The position numbers and the translations under genes were made by a program. This document shows positions 20,683-28,318 of a stretch of DNA of 28,318 nucleotides, in pieces. The stretch is from Cristatella mucedo (Eukaryota > Bryozoa > Phylactolaemata > Cristatellidae), in contig WPIO01000541.1 in the NCBI GenBank assembly GCA_009760855.2, positions 1 through 28,318 of the forward strand, written 5' to 3'. The notes under the pieces were generated by a model. That model worked only from the letters and a program-made list of their open reading frames with translations. It searched no databases and was not told the origin of the DNA. Within the stretch, counting starts at the first letter, position 1. The number at the start of each line of letters is the position of its first letter.

Positions 20683-21148
20683 ATGAAGTCTCTATTAGTA
20701 TGTGTCGTCATTGGGCTGCTGTTACACGTTTCAAATTCTGAGGTGAGTATTACCATGCTTGTCGAAACTGTAAAACAGTAACATACGATAGCAGAATAGA
20801 TTTAATGTTCCCATAAATGCTGTTGATACTGCATGGCTCAGCTAAACCTGCTAAGTTTGTGCTGCTGAGATGTCGCTGACTGATTAGTAGACAGTCATGA
20901 ACAAAGATGGTTGAGCAGCGGTTTCATTTCAGGCAATTGTAGACAACTTTGAAGTGACACCTGAGTTGGAGGATGAAATGGAAGAGATTTATAAAGGTAA
21001 GGTTTACGACTATATTAACCATCTCGACAGATTGTTTCCCGGTATTTTGTTTCGCAGTATGCTCCATAAAGCTATGACAGATATTCATCTTCAATTTCTA
21101 GAATACGATCAAGCAAAGAGAAGCTTTTTGAAAAAGGCTCGACAGTAG
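20683..21148 (+). CDS. Peptide locus 3: three-exon secreted peptide precursor with early stop
   Basis: This is a paralog of locus 1; the family is not recognised. The coding exons are 20683-20742, 20933-20996 and 21102-21148. The first two are exactly 60 and 64 nt, as in locus 1, with the same phases. Exon 1 encodes a 20-residue signal peptide (MK, then L, V and I rich, ending S-N-S-E). Exon 2 is a spacer with eight acidic residues of 21 and the motif PELEDEMEE. The split Glu codon leads to YDQAKR, a dibasic site, then only eight residues (SFLK...) before TAG at 21146-21148. Beyond that stop the frame stays open for 23 more codons, to TAA at 21218-21220, and matches the open exon 3 of locus 2. 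The TAG is therefore probably a truncating mutation. The product may be a short peptide, a pseudogene product or a polymorphic null. Confidence 0.6.
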
Positions 21149-21220
21149 GCACTCAAGGTAGCTCCAATTGTATTAAAAGTGGCTCTTCCGCTAATTAGAG
21201 TAGCTTTGGGAAAAAAGTAA
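21149..21220 (+). other. In-frame continuation of peptide locus 3 beyond the early stop
   Basis: These 23 codons and TAA follow the TAG in frame. Lys and Arg fall at positions 3, 10 and 17, seven apart, in an otherwise A/V/L/I/P-rich chain that ends G-K-K, a form typical of amidated peptides. The homologous locus 2 exon reads through here. I infer this is the former C-terminal part of the mature peptide. Confidence 0.5.
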
Positions 21221-21234
21221 TATGTGATGAGTAC

Positions 21235-21240
21235 AATAAA
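21235..21240 (+). terminator. Polyadenylation signal of peptide locus 3
   Basis: AATAAA lies just after the second stop (TAA 21218-21220), with the same AATAAACCTTAA context as the left-arm copy. Confidence 0.5.
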
Positions 21241-22049
21241 CCTTAACTGGACTTTAAATTAATGGCTCTGTTTGATTTCAGAATGTTAAAGATATTTCGT
21301 GTTCAACAGAAGTTCCAATTTTTACTCGCCGACTTGACCATATGTATTAACAAGGCTTACTTGGCGAGGAGTGCGTTTGTTAGGCAGAATTGGAACATAA
21401 TTATTCAACCGTTTTGAACTCATTTTGGTCTCGGAAATAATAGCCTCCTAATGCACTTAAAAAAGATTGATTTGGTTATAAGAAAATGGGAACTAAAGTG
21501 AGAAAATCTGTTTCAAGCTAGTTTAGGAATGGTGTATTTTTATAAAGACGCAGGTCAGGAAGCTCAGAAATCCTAAGGGATTAATGGTGGAATGGACTCC
21601 CACTAAATTTATAAGTCAGCTTCAACCTGAATTCGCATGACTAATATTGAATTTCCTCTGTGATTTACTAAATAAATGGTCGATTTACTTAACGCAAATC
21701 TTGCATATAGTGAACACTACTTTTGTTCCAAGCAAAAGAACGCCCGTATTCCATTTTCCAGCTACATGATGGATTATACTAACTATTTTAGTTATAGATA
21801 TGCCAATGAACCTACGATTTGGCACAAACATAGTATGTATCTGTGAATCTCAGCTTGTAATGCTGCGAAGCAAAAGAAAGTATCTGATTCTTAAGTAGAA
21901 AGACCATACAAGCATAATAAAATAAACTGAAGTGATTAGTCCAGCCGCCTTGAGTAACTTGTAATTGCTTAGGACCACGAGTCAACTGCTTTAGATTACC
22001 TCCGATACGACTTTCTCCAGTTTTCCGAGAGAAATGGACTGTGCAACTG

Positions 22050-22410
22050 TCTTTCTCCGCTCAAAGACCGGTGGTGACAGAAGTTATCGCCCTGCTGGTC
22101 CGGGACAGCAGAGCTGACTTACACAATTCTTACACAACGACAAATATTCCCCTGCTGCCGTCAATAGCACATTCTTTCCTGCCGTTCTGAGTTGCTACTT
22201 TCATGTTACACATTACCTGAATTGCTCACCTCACTGAGCTATACTTCACATTGCCTCTTTGTTGCGGGAGATAAAGTCTGTGCCACTGAATGCAACCTGT
22301 AAGCCTCTTAGGCTTCGATGTGTGCTGTACCAAACTCTCCTGCGTAACAAAAGAATAGTTCTTTGCTACTTTGAGCAGTTACAGAGGGAGATACTTTACA
22401 TTACATGTTG
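22050..22410 (+). mobile_element. Old LINE-B 3' end in the right arm
   Basis: Reverse-complement counterpart of 12690-13070, ending in AGATACTTTACATTACATG. Lies downstream of peptide locus 3. Degraded. Confidence 0.6.
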
Positions 22411-22541
22411 TCACATTAAGGATACTGTTGGTCATTTAGTGTGACAAATGCTCTGGAATAAAAGGGAGGAAGCAGCGAAAACGATGATAATTCGTAATAG
22501 CGATTCGCTTCTAGGCTTGCTATTGCTAGGCGAGGAACTTC

Positions 22542-22769
22542 ATGCTGCTGCTTCAGGCTTCCATAAGCAGGTTGGCAAATGGGAATGCGGAACTTTCCTT
22601 AGAGACTAGGCAAAACATCAGGCTCGCCATGAAAAGAAATGCGATGAAACAACGGGAGAGCGATTTTCGGGATATACTAAACTTAGGAAGTGATTACCAG
22701 GATATTGAACAAGTGAATCTACGAAATACCGTCAGGGATTCTCATAAGAAATCTAAAATTCTATACTGA
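22542..22769 (+). other. Shared short open frame of unknown meaning (right arm)
   Basis: 75 codons, rich in charged residues (RLAMKRNAMKQRESDFRDIL), with no signal peptide or recognised domain. See the left-arm counterpart. No splice or promoter signal was found to tie it to peptide locus 3 upstream. Confidence 0.2.
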
Positions 22770-23448
22770 GAACATTAATATGTACTTAAATCGTTGTAAG
22801 CGGTCATTCAATAATGACGTAATAATTAATACCTAATGATTTTTTTTCATTCGTACTTCATTTTGAAATTATTTCAAAAACAAGCTGCGATTAACTGTTT
22901 TTTCTCGCCAAATCAAAAATTTCATTTTTTTTCTAGGTTACGGCTTAGCAGAGCATAAAAGCTTGGTTTTCTGCAGAGGAATAGCTTATTAGGTCTCTTA
23001 GGGATGCGAAAGTGTGAAGTAGTATTCACTTTATGCGTTCTTAACAGCATCTACAACGTGCATGGACAGAGATTCGGTCCTCTAAAAGTGCTTGATAAAT
23101 TTATAGTTTTAGTTATTACCGTCATTGGTACTAGAAAAACGTCCGGAAAGGTTTTAAAAACTCTATCAGTGGCACAATTGTTCCTCGATTCCTCTTAATT
23201 TTGTATGCCTTTTCTACAAGGCAAAGAAAAAATTGCCAAATAATTACATAGCGATTCATCTGTCTGAAAAGTATCGTAACTTAAGACATGCGATGAAAGT
23301 ACTGAAGAGTCAAGATTAACACGAATTAAAATATCCTTGCACTCTTTAGTTACGAAATAGATCCAATATTGATCTAAGCCTAACGTATGGTCCACTGGGC
23401 TTTAGTCCATAGCCTCAGTTGTCATTTAGTCTAAATTGGTACAAGTAA

Positions 23449-23525
23449 TGAATTCCCCTGCCACAGTTAGTAGTGCTTTTGAAAAGTTGAAAAAAGAGCT
23501 CGCATTGGCAACTCTTACTCACATA
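23449..23525 (+). mobile_element. Possible Ty3/gypsy polymerase remnant
   Basis: A short frame encodes SAFEKLKKELALATLTH, resembling the AF..LK..L..A..L.H segment at the RT/RNase H junction of gypsy-type elements. Only about 25 residues are visible and no flanking gypsy sequence was found. Confidence 0.3.
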
Positions 23526-23542
23526 AAACTAACTTACTAGTT

Positions 23543-24247
23543 ATGGGCAAACCTAGTGTTATTCAGAAATTGGAAAGGCTGACTTTCAAAATTGGCTCTG
23601 CCAGCATATTTCCAGTTGCATCAGCTCGAAATCTAGGTGTCATATTCCAAAGCGACCTCTCGTTAGACGACCACATCAGCTCCACAGTCAAATCAGCCTA
23701 TTTTCAGCTTCATAACATTGCTAAAATTAGGGCTTGTTTAGATAAGGATACCACGTCCAAGTTGGTCCATGCATTCGTAACATCTCGTCTCGACTTCTGC
23801 AACTCACTGCTTACTGGCCTACCAGCATGTGCGATCAGGCGATTGCAGCTGGTGCAAAACTCTGCAGCTAGGCTTGTCTGTCGTGAGCGTCGCAGTTGCC
23901 ACATTACTCCACTTCTCGCCGACCTGCACTGGTTACCAGTCAAGCAACGGATTGACTTCAAGGTTTTGTCGCTCACTTTTAGGTCTCTTCATTCTATGGC
24001 TCCAGCCTATCTTTCAGAGATACTACCCCATCAGGCAAAGCATCGTACCACTCGCTTTTCGGAATCCAACAGTCTAGAAATACCTCGTACAAACCTTAAA
24101 TCCTTTGGAGACCGTGCATTTAGCTCGTATGCTCCCACAGCCTGGAACTCCCTCCCGACCTGCATCAGAACATCCCCTGACCTGACCACATTTAAAAGAA
24201 ACTTAAAAACATACCTATTTAGGACAGCATTTAGTGGGTCTTTGTGA
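23543..24247 (+). pseudogene. LINE-A ORF2 C-terminal region, intact reading frame but 5' truncated
   Basis: 234 codons without endonuclease or reverse transcriptase. Landmarks are ARNLGVIFQSDLSLDDHISS, LACR-type LVCRERRSCHIT, DLHWLPVKQRIDFKVLSLTF and the end FKRNLKTYLFRTAFSGSL. It has no promoter of its own and is not expected to make a functional product. Confidence 0.7.
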
Positions 24248-24462
24248 TTCGTCCTCGATTTGCTTATGCGTGCTGACACTGTTCATGCTGCCACTAACCA
24301 CATTTGCATGCTGACCCAGTGCATGTAACCCCTAACCATGTTATTCATTTTGTTTGTTTTTCAAGCATGATTTTACTTACTATTCTATTGCGTATCACTT
24401 TGCAGCAAATGTAAAGCGCCTAGAAAGAGATTAAGTTCTCTGAGGGCGCTTTATCAAGTGCA

Positions 24463-24487
24463 ATATTATTATTATTATTATTATTAT
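24463..24487. repeat. (ATT)n at the end of LINE-A
   Basis: About eight ATT units forming the 3' end of the element; a shorter version is at 19549-19573. Confidence 0.8.
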
Positions 24488-24630
24488 AAAACACTTGGAG
24501 ACTGTGCCTTTATTAAATACGCTCCCAAATCTCGGAACTCACTAGCGACGAACCTCACAATATCCCCGCATCATTTTTGGAAGCTAGCCTCATTGTTCGC
24601 AATAAAGATGTATTTACAAAGTAAGAAAAA
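24485..24630 (+). mobile_element. Fragment of another L2-like LINE
   Basis: Encodes KTLGDCAFIKYAPKSRNSLA followed by TISPHHFWKLASLF, aligning to the GDRAFSSYAPTAWNSLP...FKRNLKTYLF segment of LINE-A, but too diverged to be the same family. It begins right at the ATT tail of the preceding LINE-A. Confidence 0.45.
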
Positions 24631-24839
24631 GTTTCAGTTAAGTGAGTTTTCATGCACGTATTTCAAACGTCTAAAACTATGGGCTATATAACGTATTTCT
24701 GAATTATGTAGTTTAAATTCGAATTCAATCAAAAAATGAATCCATCAGCTTTAATTAGTAAAGCAATTGAAATTGTAAAAACCTTGAGTCAGGATTTAAG
24801 AGAAAGTTTAGAAGTCATATAAATCAAAGAAACCAGATT

Positions 24840-25060
24840 TTTCTTTCATTTAGTCATGCGTGCTGACATTGTGCATGCTGCAACTAACCGTAATTGTATC
24901 CATACACTGTACCTGTGACCGCCAGCCATGTTATTCACGTTATTTAACAAACCTGCTACGGCTAATAATTTGATCGTGGTTGGTATGCAGCTTATGTAAA
25001 TTAGTCAGAAAGAGGTTGAGCTCTCTGAGGGCGATATATAAAATTTATTATAATTATCAA
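24840..25060 (+). mobile_element. LINE-A 3' UTR and tail, diverged
   Basis: GCGTGCTGACATTGTGCATGC, quoted in part, and GAGCTCTCTGAGGGCGATAT match the LINE-A 3' UTR and hairpin tail. No coding part. Confidence 0.6.
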
Positions 25061-25594
25061 ATAATTTTGGTCTTTGTTTTAAAAGAACTGTCTTTTGTAC
25101 TTATGTTATGACATCGAAAACTTGCGTGTAGGTACAGTTTCTATTAGTCTTGTAATTTGACTGTCCTGGCATATCAACCGTACTGCATCTTCTCCTAAAT
25201 TCTCACAATTATGAGGAAATCAAATATATTTCAGGAAAGAAGAAGTCAAACTGACGGAGCGGAAACAATCAAAATACGCCATGTGGAGTAAATGAACTAA
25301 CGTAATATTGTTCAGCTGGTCTGTGGTGATTACTTCATTGTAAAAAACTCTGTAGTGGGTCAGCGACATAGAATAACGGATAATTTGGATCACTCGATTA
25401 AGTCATAGTTTACCATTGCAAGAATCAATGGTCCTTCAGACTTAAAAAGATTTACATGTACCATGATATACAATCCGATGCCCTTTCGCTTGTTAGAGAC
25501 ATTACTATCACTTTCATTTGTTACAGTAAATTTATGATCTTCTAGGTATCTTAAGAAAGCTTTATGATCCTCTAGATATCTTAGGAAAGCTTTT
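25061..25594. other. No gene recognised between LINE-A remnants
   Basis: Contains a short imperfect tandem repeat near 25536-25592 (TTATGATC-TCTAG-TATCTTA-GAAAGC twice). Otherwise nothing seen. Confidence 0.4.
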
Positions 25595-26085
25595 ATTCTT
25601 TAGCTCTCTTATCTCCTCCCCCAACAGGCCAAACATCGAAAAATCCGGTTTTCAGAATCAAACAGTCTACCAATGCCTCGTATCAACCTCAAATCCTTCG
25701 GAGACCCTGCATTTAGTTAGAATGCTCCCAAAGCCTGGAAACCACTCCCGACTTGCGTCAAAACATCCCCTGACTTGACCACATTGAAAAAAAACCTAAA
25801 AGCACACCTATTTAGGACAGCTTTAGTGGGTCCTTGTGATTAGACCTTCACGTGCTTATGCGTGCTGACACTGTGCATGCTGCCACTAACCACATTTGTA
25901 TGCTGACCTTGTGCATGTCAACCCTAACTGTGTTATTGATGTTGTTTGCTTATCAGGCATGATATAACTCACCATTCAATTGCATTTCCCTTTGAGGCAA
26001 ATGGAAAGCGCCTAGAAAGTGATTAATTTTTCTGAGGATGCTTAATCAAGTGCATTATTAATATTAATATTATTAGTATTAAAGC
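25595..26085 (+). mobile_element. LINE-A 3' end, diverged
   Basis: Begins in ORF2 C-terminal homology (CCAACAGGCCAAACATCG; AAACCTCAAATCCTTCGGAG-like sequence near 25688), includes TAG and other stops, then the 3' UTR and tail AAAGCGCCTAGAAAGTG, with an ATT-rich end near 26080. Confidence 0.65.
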
Positions 26086-27654
26086 TGCTATCTTGGTGTG
26101 TCGCACATTTAATTTAGATTTGTGCATACATGCCTACGCGACTATGTTACTTGGATGTAATAACTATTAAAAAATATGATATACCTCAAAGACTCAGAAA
26201 TGTGTAGCTCTGGCGATTTGCACTGATTCTGTTAAGTTATCTTCATCGAGTTATCATAAATTATTGTGTTAAGGAAAGTTAAAAAATCATAATTACTTTA
26301 GTTTAGCATAATTAGATTGTTTCCGTTTTACCTCTGAAGATGCTTCAAATATGGTATGTTTCATTTGTTAGTCTAATTATGAACCACACATTCTCAGAAA
26401 TGGCCTTCGGTAATAAGCTAGTTATCTTAGTTACAGGGAATTCACCTTTTAATAAGTCCTGAGTCTGTCAGACAATCAGAAAATTGTATATGGACATGTA
26501 GGAAGTACTCTCAGAAATTTACGACGATTTTACGAATTTATGCAGACTGAGTTCCGCTTATGCAGGTCTACCTAAAAATTTCACAGTCGCTACTCAGACT
26601 ACTGCGAATCAAGGGCATTATTTCTTCAACCATAGTCAGATCAATGCCATAGGTTTCGTGAACGTAATCTATATTTAGAGTTATGTGCTATTACGTTTTT
26701 GAGCTTGGTGATTTAAACGGCAATATTACATCAATGTTTCCTTCTGACTCGTGTAGCTTAAAGTACATTTACCTCAGACGCACTAAGTAAATGAATTTCA
26801 GCAGCATTATTAAACCACCCGAAAACAATATTAAGTTTTAAAGAGTATCAGCATACACAGAAAACTGCTCGTGAGTATTAAAAAAATATTCATATTACAT
26901 AACTATTTTGATTATGATATGAAGAGAAACAAGGAAAGACTGAGGACAATTAGGAGTGGTAAAGTGACTGTTGTCCTTATATTATTATTAGGAGTTGTAT
27001 TAATCTTGTGCCCGTTTGAAAAAGGGCTTCTATTCAGCAGCTATGATCTCACAGATCGGTGAAGCCAGTTTTGCTCCGACCTTAATCTTTAAACTCGAAG
27101 GTATCTTCAACGACAAAGTGATTGCTAGTTTTTGTTCAGGCTACTGACATATGTATGCATTATTTTGCACGGCTGTTGATTTTTCAATTGCTAAGCTGCT
27201 GAAATTGCATTCTCGTGTTTCATTTAGCTAAAAAACTGCAGCCGTTTAACAGCCTTTTTATGGTGCAGCTGAAGAGGCTTAGCTAATTTGTTTGCAGCTT
27301 TTAGTCGGCAATTAAGTGTAGATTACTGCAGGACTTTACCTATGACCCAGTATCGAGAAGCCAGCTAAATGCCTGTTGTCATATCCAAAAGGTAACTTGT
27401 ATGCTAAAAGATAGAGCAGTGCATTTCTAGTGACGCTCTAACGAGATTTAGCTCTAAAGTCAGACCGTAAATTACTAACAAGGTTTAAATTTTCAATATA
27501 AGAGTTCATCTGGTCTTCCAGGGTAGTTTCCCTGTCTTTGATAATAATGGTTGAAGGGAGGCTGGGCGTAAGCAGCATAAGTTCTCTCGGTCTACTGTTA
27601 TTTGTTGGAGTAGCTGCCCGTCTTTAGCCTTTTTAAATGTGCTGGGACATCACC
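26086..27654. other. Long stretch without a convincing gene
   Basis: AT-rich DNA with only short open frames. It may be intergenic or intronic. Confidence 0.4.
26871..27062 (+). other. Small open frame with a hydrophobic stretch
   Basis: 63 codons encoding YFDYDMKRNKER and then a hydrophobic run VTVVLILLLGVVLILC. The first codon offered is GTG (26871), not ATG. The DYDMKR piece resembles the E-Y-D...KR junction of the peptide loci, but no AG acceptor precedes it and no signal exon was found upstream. Probably chance. Confidence 0.12.
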
Positions 27655-28017
27655 CGAGACTAATAATAATAACATTAGTACATTTAATATAGCGCTCGCA
27701 AATAGTTGAATTTATTTCTAGGCACGCTACATTTGCTGCGAATGAAGTACGATCGAATGGTTAGTCGTAGCATGCTCAATGACTGCGAGCATCAACTGAT
27801 TAGGCATGACAGGCACATGGTCAGCATGCAAAAACGGTTAGTGTCAGCCAGTCTAAGCATAAGCATGTAAAGGAAAAATCACACGAAGCCACTAAATGCT
27901 GTAATGCATGGAAGAATTTTTTTCTAAACGTGATTAGGTCAGGGAATGTTGTAACTCAAGTCGGAAGTGAGTTCCAGGCTCTGGGAGCATACAAACTCTT
28001 GGCTCTGTCTCCAAAGG
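27655..28017 (-). mobile_element. LINE-A 3' end, reversed
   Basis: AATAATAATAAC at the left end, hairpin remnant about 27692-27730 and GCATGC-rich 3' UTR, then ORF2 C-terminal homology (plus-strand GAGTTCCAGGCTCTGGGAGC) up to about 28017, where LINE-B sequence begins. Confidence 0.6.
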
Positions 28018-28318
28018 TTTTGGCTAGGCTGCCAAAGAAAGCTTTTATGCCACAACAGCTGACTATGAATATGGCAGCAAGGCTAGTCTTCAAGTCCCAG
28101 CGGTTTGAGCATGTGTCTCCATTGCTAAAAGAGCTATGATGGTTGTCGGTTGAGCAAAGGCTACAAAGCAAAGTTCTTACTGTGACCCATAAAGGCCCGC
28201 CACGGCTTGGCTCCTTCGTACCTGGCTGAACTACTGCATCAGTTTCAGCCTGTTCGCGCCCTCAGGTCCACTATGGACAAATAATTAGCTGTCCCATTCC
28301 TCCGCTTAAAGATCGTTG
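28018..28318 (+). mobile_element. LINE-B 3' region, cut by the window end
   Basis: Encodes TMNMAARLVFKSQRFEHVSP and the continuation seen at 11395-10786, with a TGA near 28137 that copy lacks. It runs off the window. Lies tail-out against the reversed LINE-A fragment. Confidence 0.65.

Larger units (their letters stand above)
20306..23360. repeat. Right arm of large inverted repeat
   Basis: Reverse-complement partner of 11940-14813, carrying the better preserved peptide locus 3. It also keeps a roughly 200-bp block (about 22770-22980) that survives in the first tandem copy on the left but is missing from the second. Its outer edge is near 23360. Confidence 0.75.
23526..24487 (+). mobile_element. 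LINE-A 3' third, best preserved coding copy
   Basis: 5' truncated within ORF2: from KTNLLVMGKP the frame is open to 24247. The 3' UTR follows, with the hairpin tail at about 24415-24450 and (ATT)n at 24463-24487. It is the least damaged copy of the ORF2 C-terminus here and shows what the others have lost. Confidence 0.8.

Noticed and set aside
20954-21148. Single open frame covering exons 2 and 3 of locus 3 without splicing
   Set aside because: The intron at 20997-21101 has proper GT and AG borders and is matched in the other loci. Its openness is chance: 105 bp is a multiple of three with no stop.
15825-23540. Identical 5' truncation point of the LINE-A copies at 15870 (-) and 23526 (+)
   Set aside because: Both seem to break near LLVMGKP, but each shows a few more family residues upstream (NEH and KTN), so the break points are not shown to be the same.
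1-28318. Prokaryotic features such as operons or CRISPR arrays
   Set aside because: No regularly spaced repeats and no Shine-Dalgarno-led gene runs. Introns, TATA boxes and LINEs show this is animal DNA.

Overview
The window is animal nuclear DNA, not bacterial or viral. It has spliceosomal introns with GT..AG borders, TATA boxes and AATAAA signals. It is packed with copies of at least two CR1/L2-clade LINE families, a tRNA-derived SINE, a Ty1/copia fragment and a possible Ty3/gypsy fragment. Short introns (about 105-260 bp) suggest a compact, probably invertebrate, genome. The species cannot be named from the sequence alone.

The most interesting content is a small family of three paralogous loci for tiny secreted peptide precursors: locus 1 (5395-5917, +), locus 2 (13877-14432, -, broken) and locus 3 (20683-21148, +). 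All three share one layout. An intron ends a few bases before the start codon. A 60-nt exon encodes a signal peptide. A 64-nt exon (62 nt in locus 2, after a 2-nt deletion) encodes an acidic spacer with a PE...EMEE motif. A last exon, entered in phase 1, begins with an E-Y stretch, reaches a dibasic KR cleavage site and then encodes a cationic, amphipathic C-terminal peptide. This is the architecture of processed host-defence, venom-like or neuropeptide precursors. I do not recognise the family. Locus 1 is intact, locus 3 has an early stop in the mature peptide, and locus 2 has lost its start codon and is frameshifted.

Layout: 1-1265 is segment A, repeated as A' at about 9100-10400. 1980-3365 is segment B (SINE head, middle, LINE-B 3' end), repeated as B' at about 7300-8680, with a third partial copy at 8690-8955. 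3724-4330 is a reversed LINE-A 3' end. 5081-5975 is peptide locus 1. 6713-6906 is a possible orphan exon. 10255-12483 is a recent tandem duplication in which only one copy carries a LINE-B insertion. 11940-14813 and 20306-23360 are the arms of a large inverted repeat carrying loci 2 and 3 divergently. The spacer (14813-20306) holds a reversed LINE-A 3' end, a nearly full-length but dead LINE-A with a nested LINE-B piece, and a copia fragment. 23449-26085 is a run of retroelement 3' ends. 26086-27650 has no convincing gene. The window ends in a reversed LINE-A fragment joined to a forward LINE-B fragment.

The segmental duplications, inverted repeat and LINE insertions give a readable history. 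An old LINE-B insertion is shared by both arms and so predates the inversion. Newer insertions have empty paralogous sites in the same window. The peptide family seems to have been copied, and partly destroyed, by this turnover.
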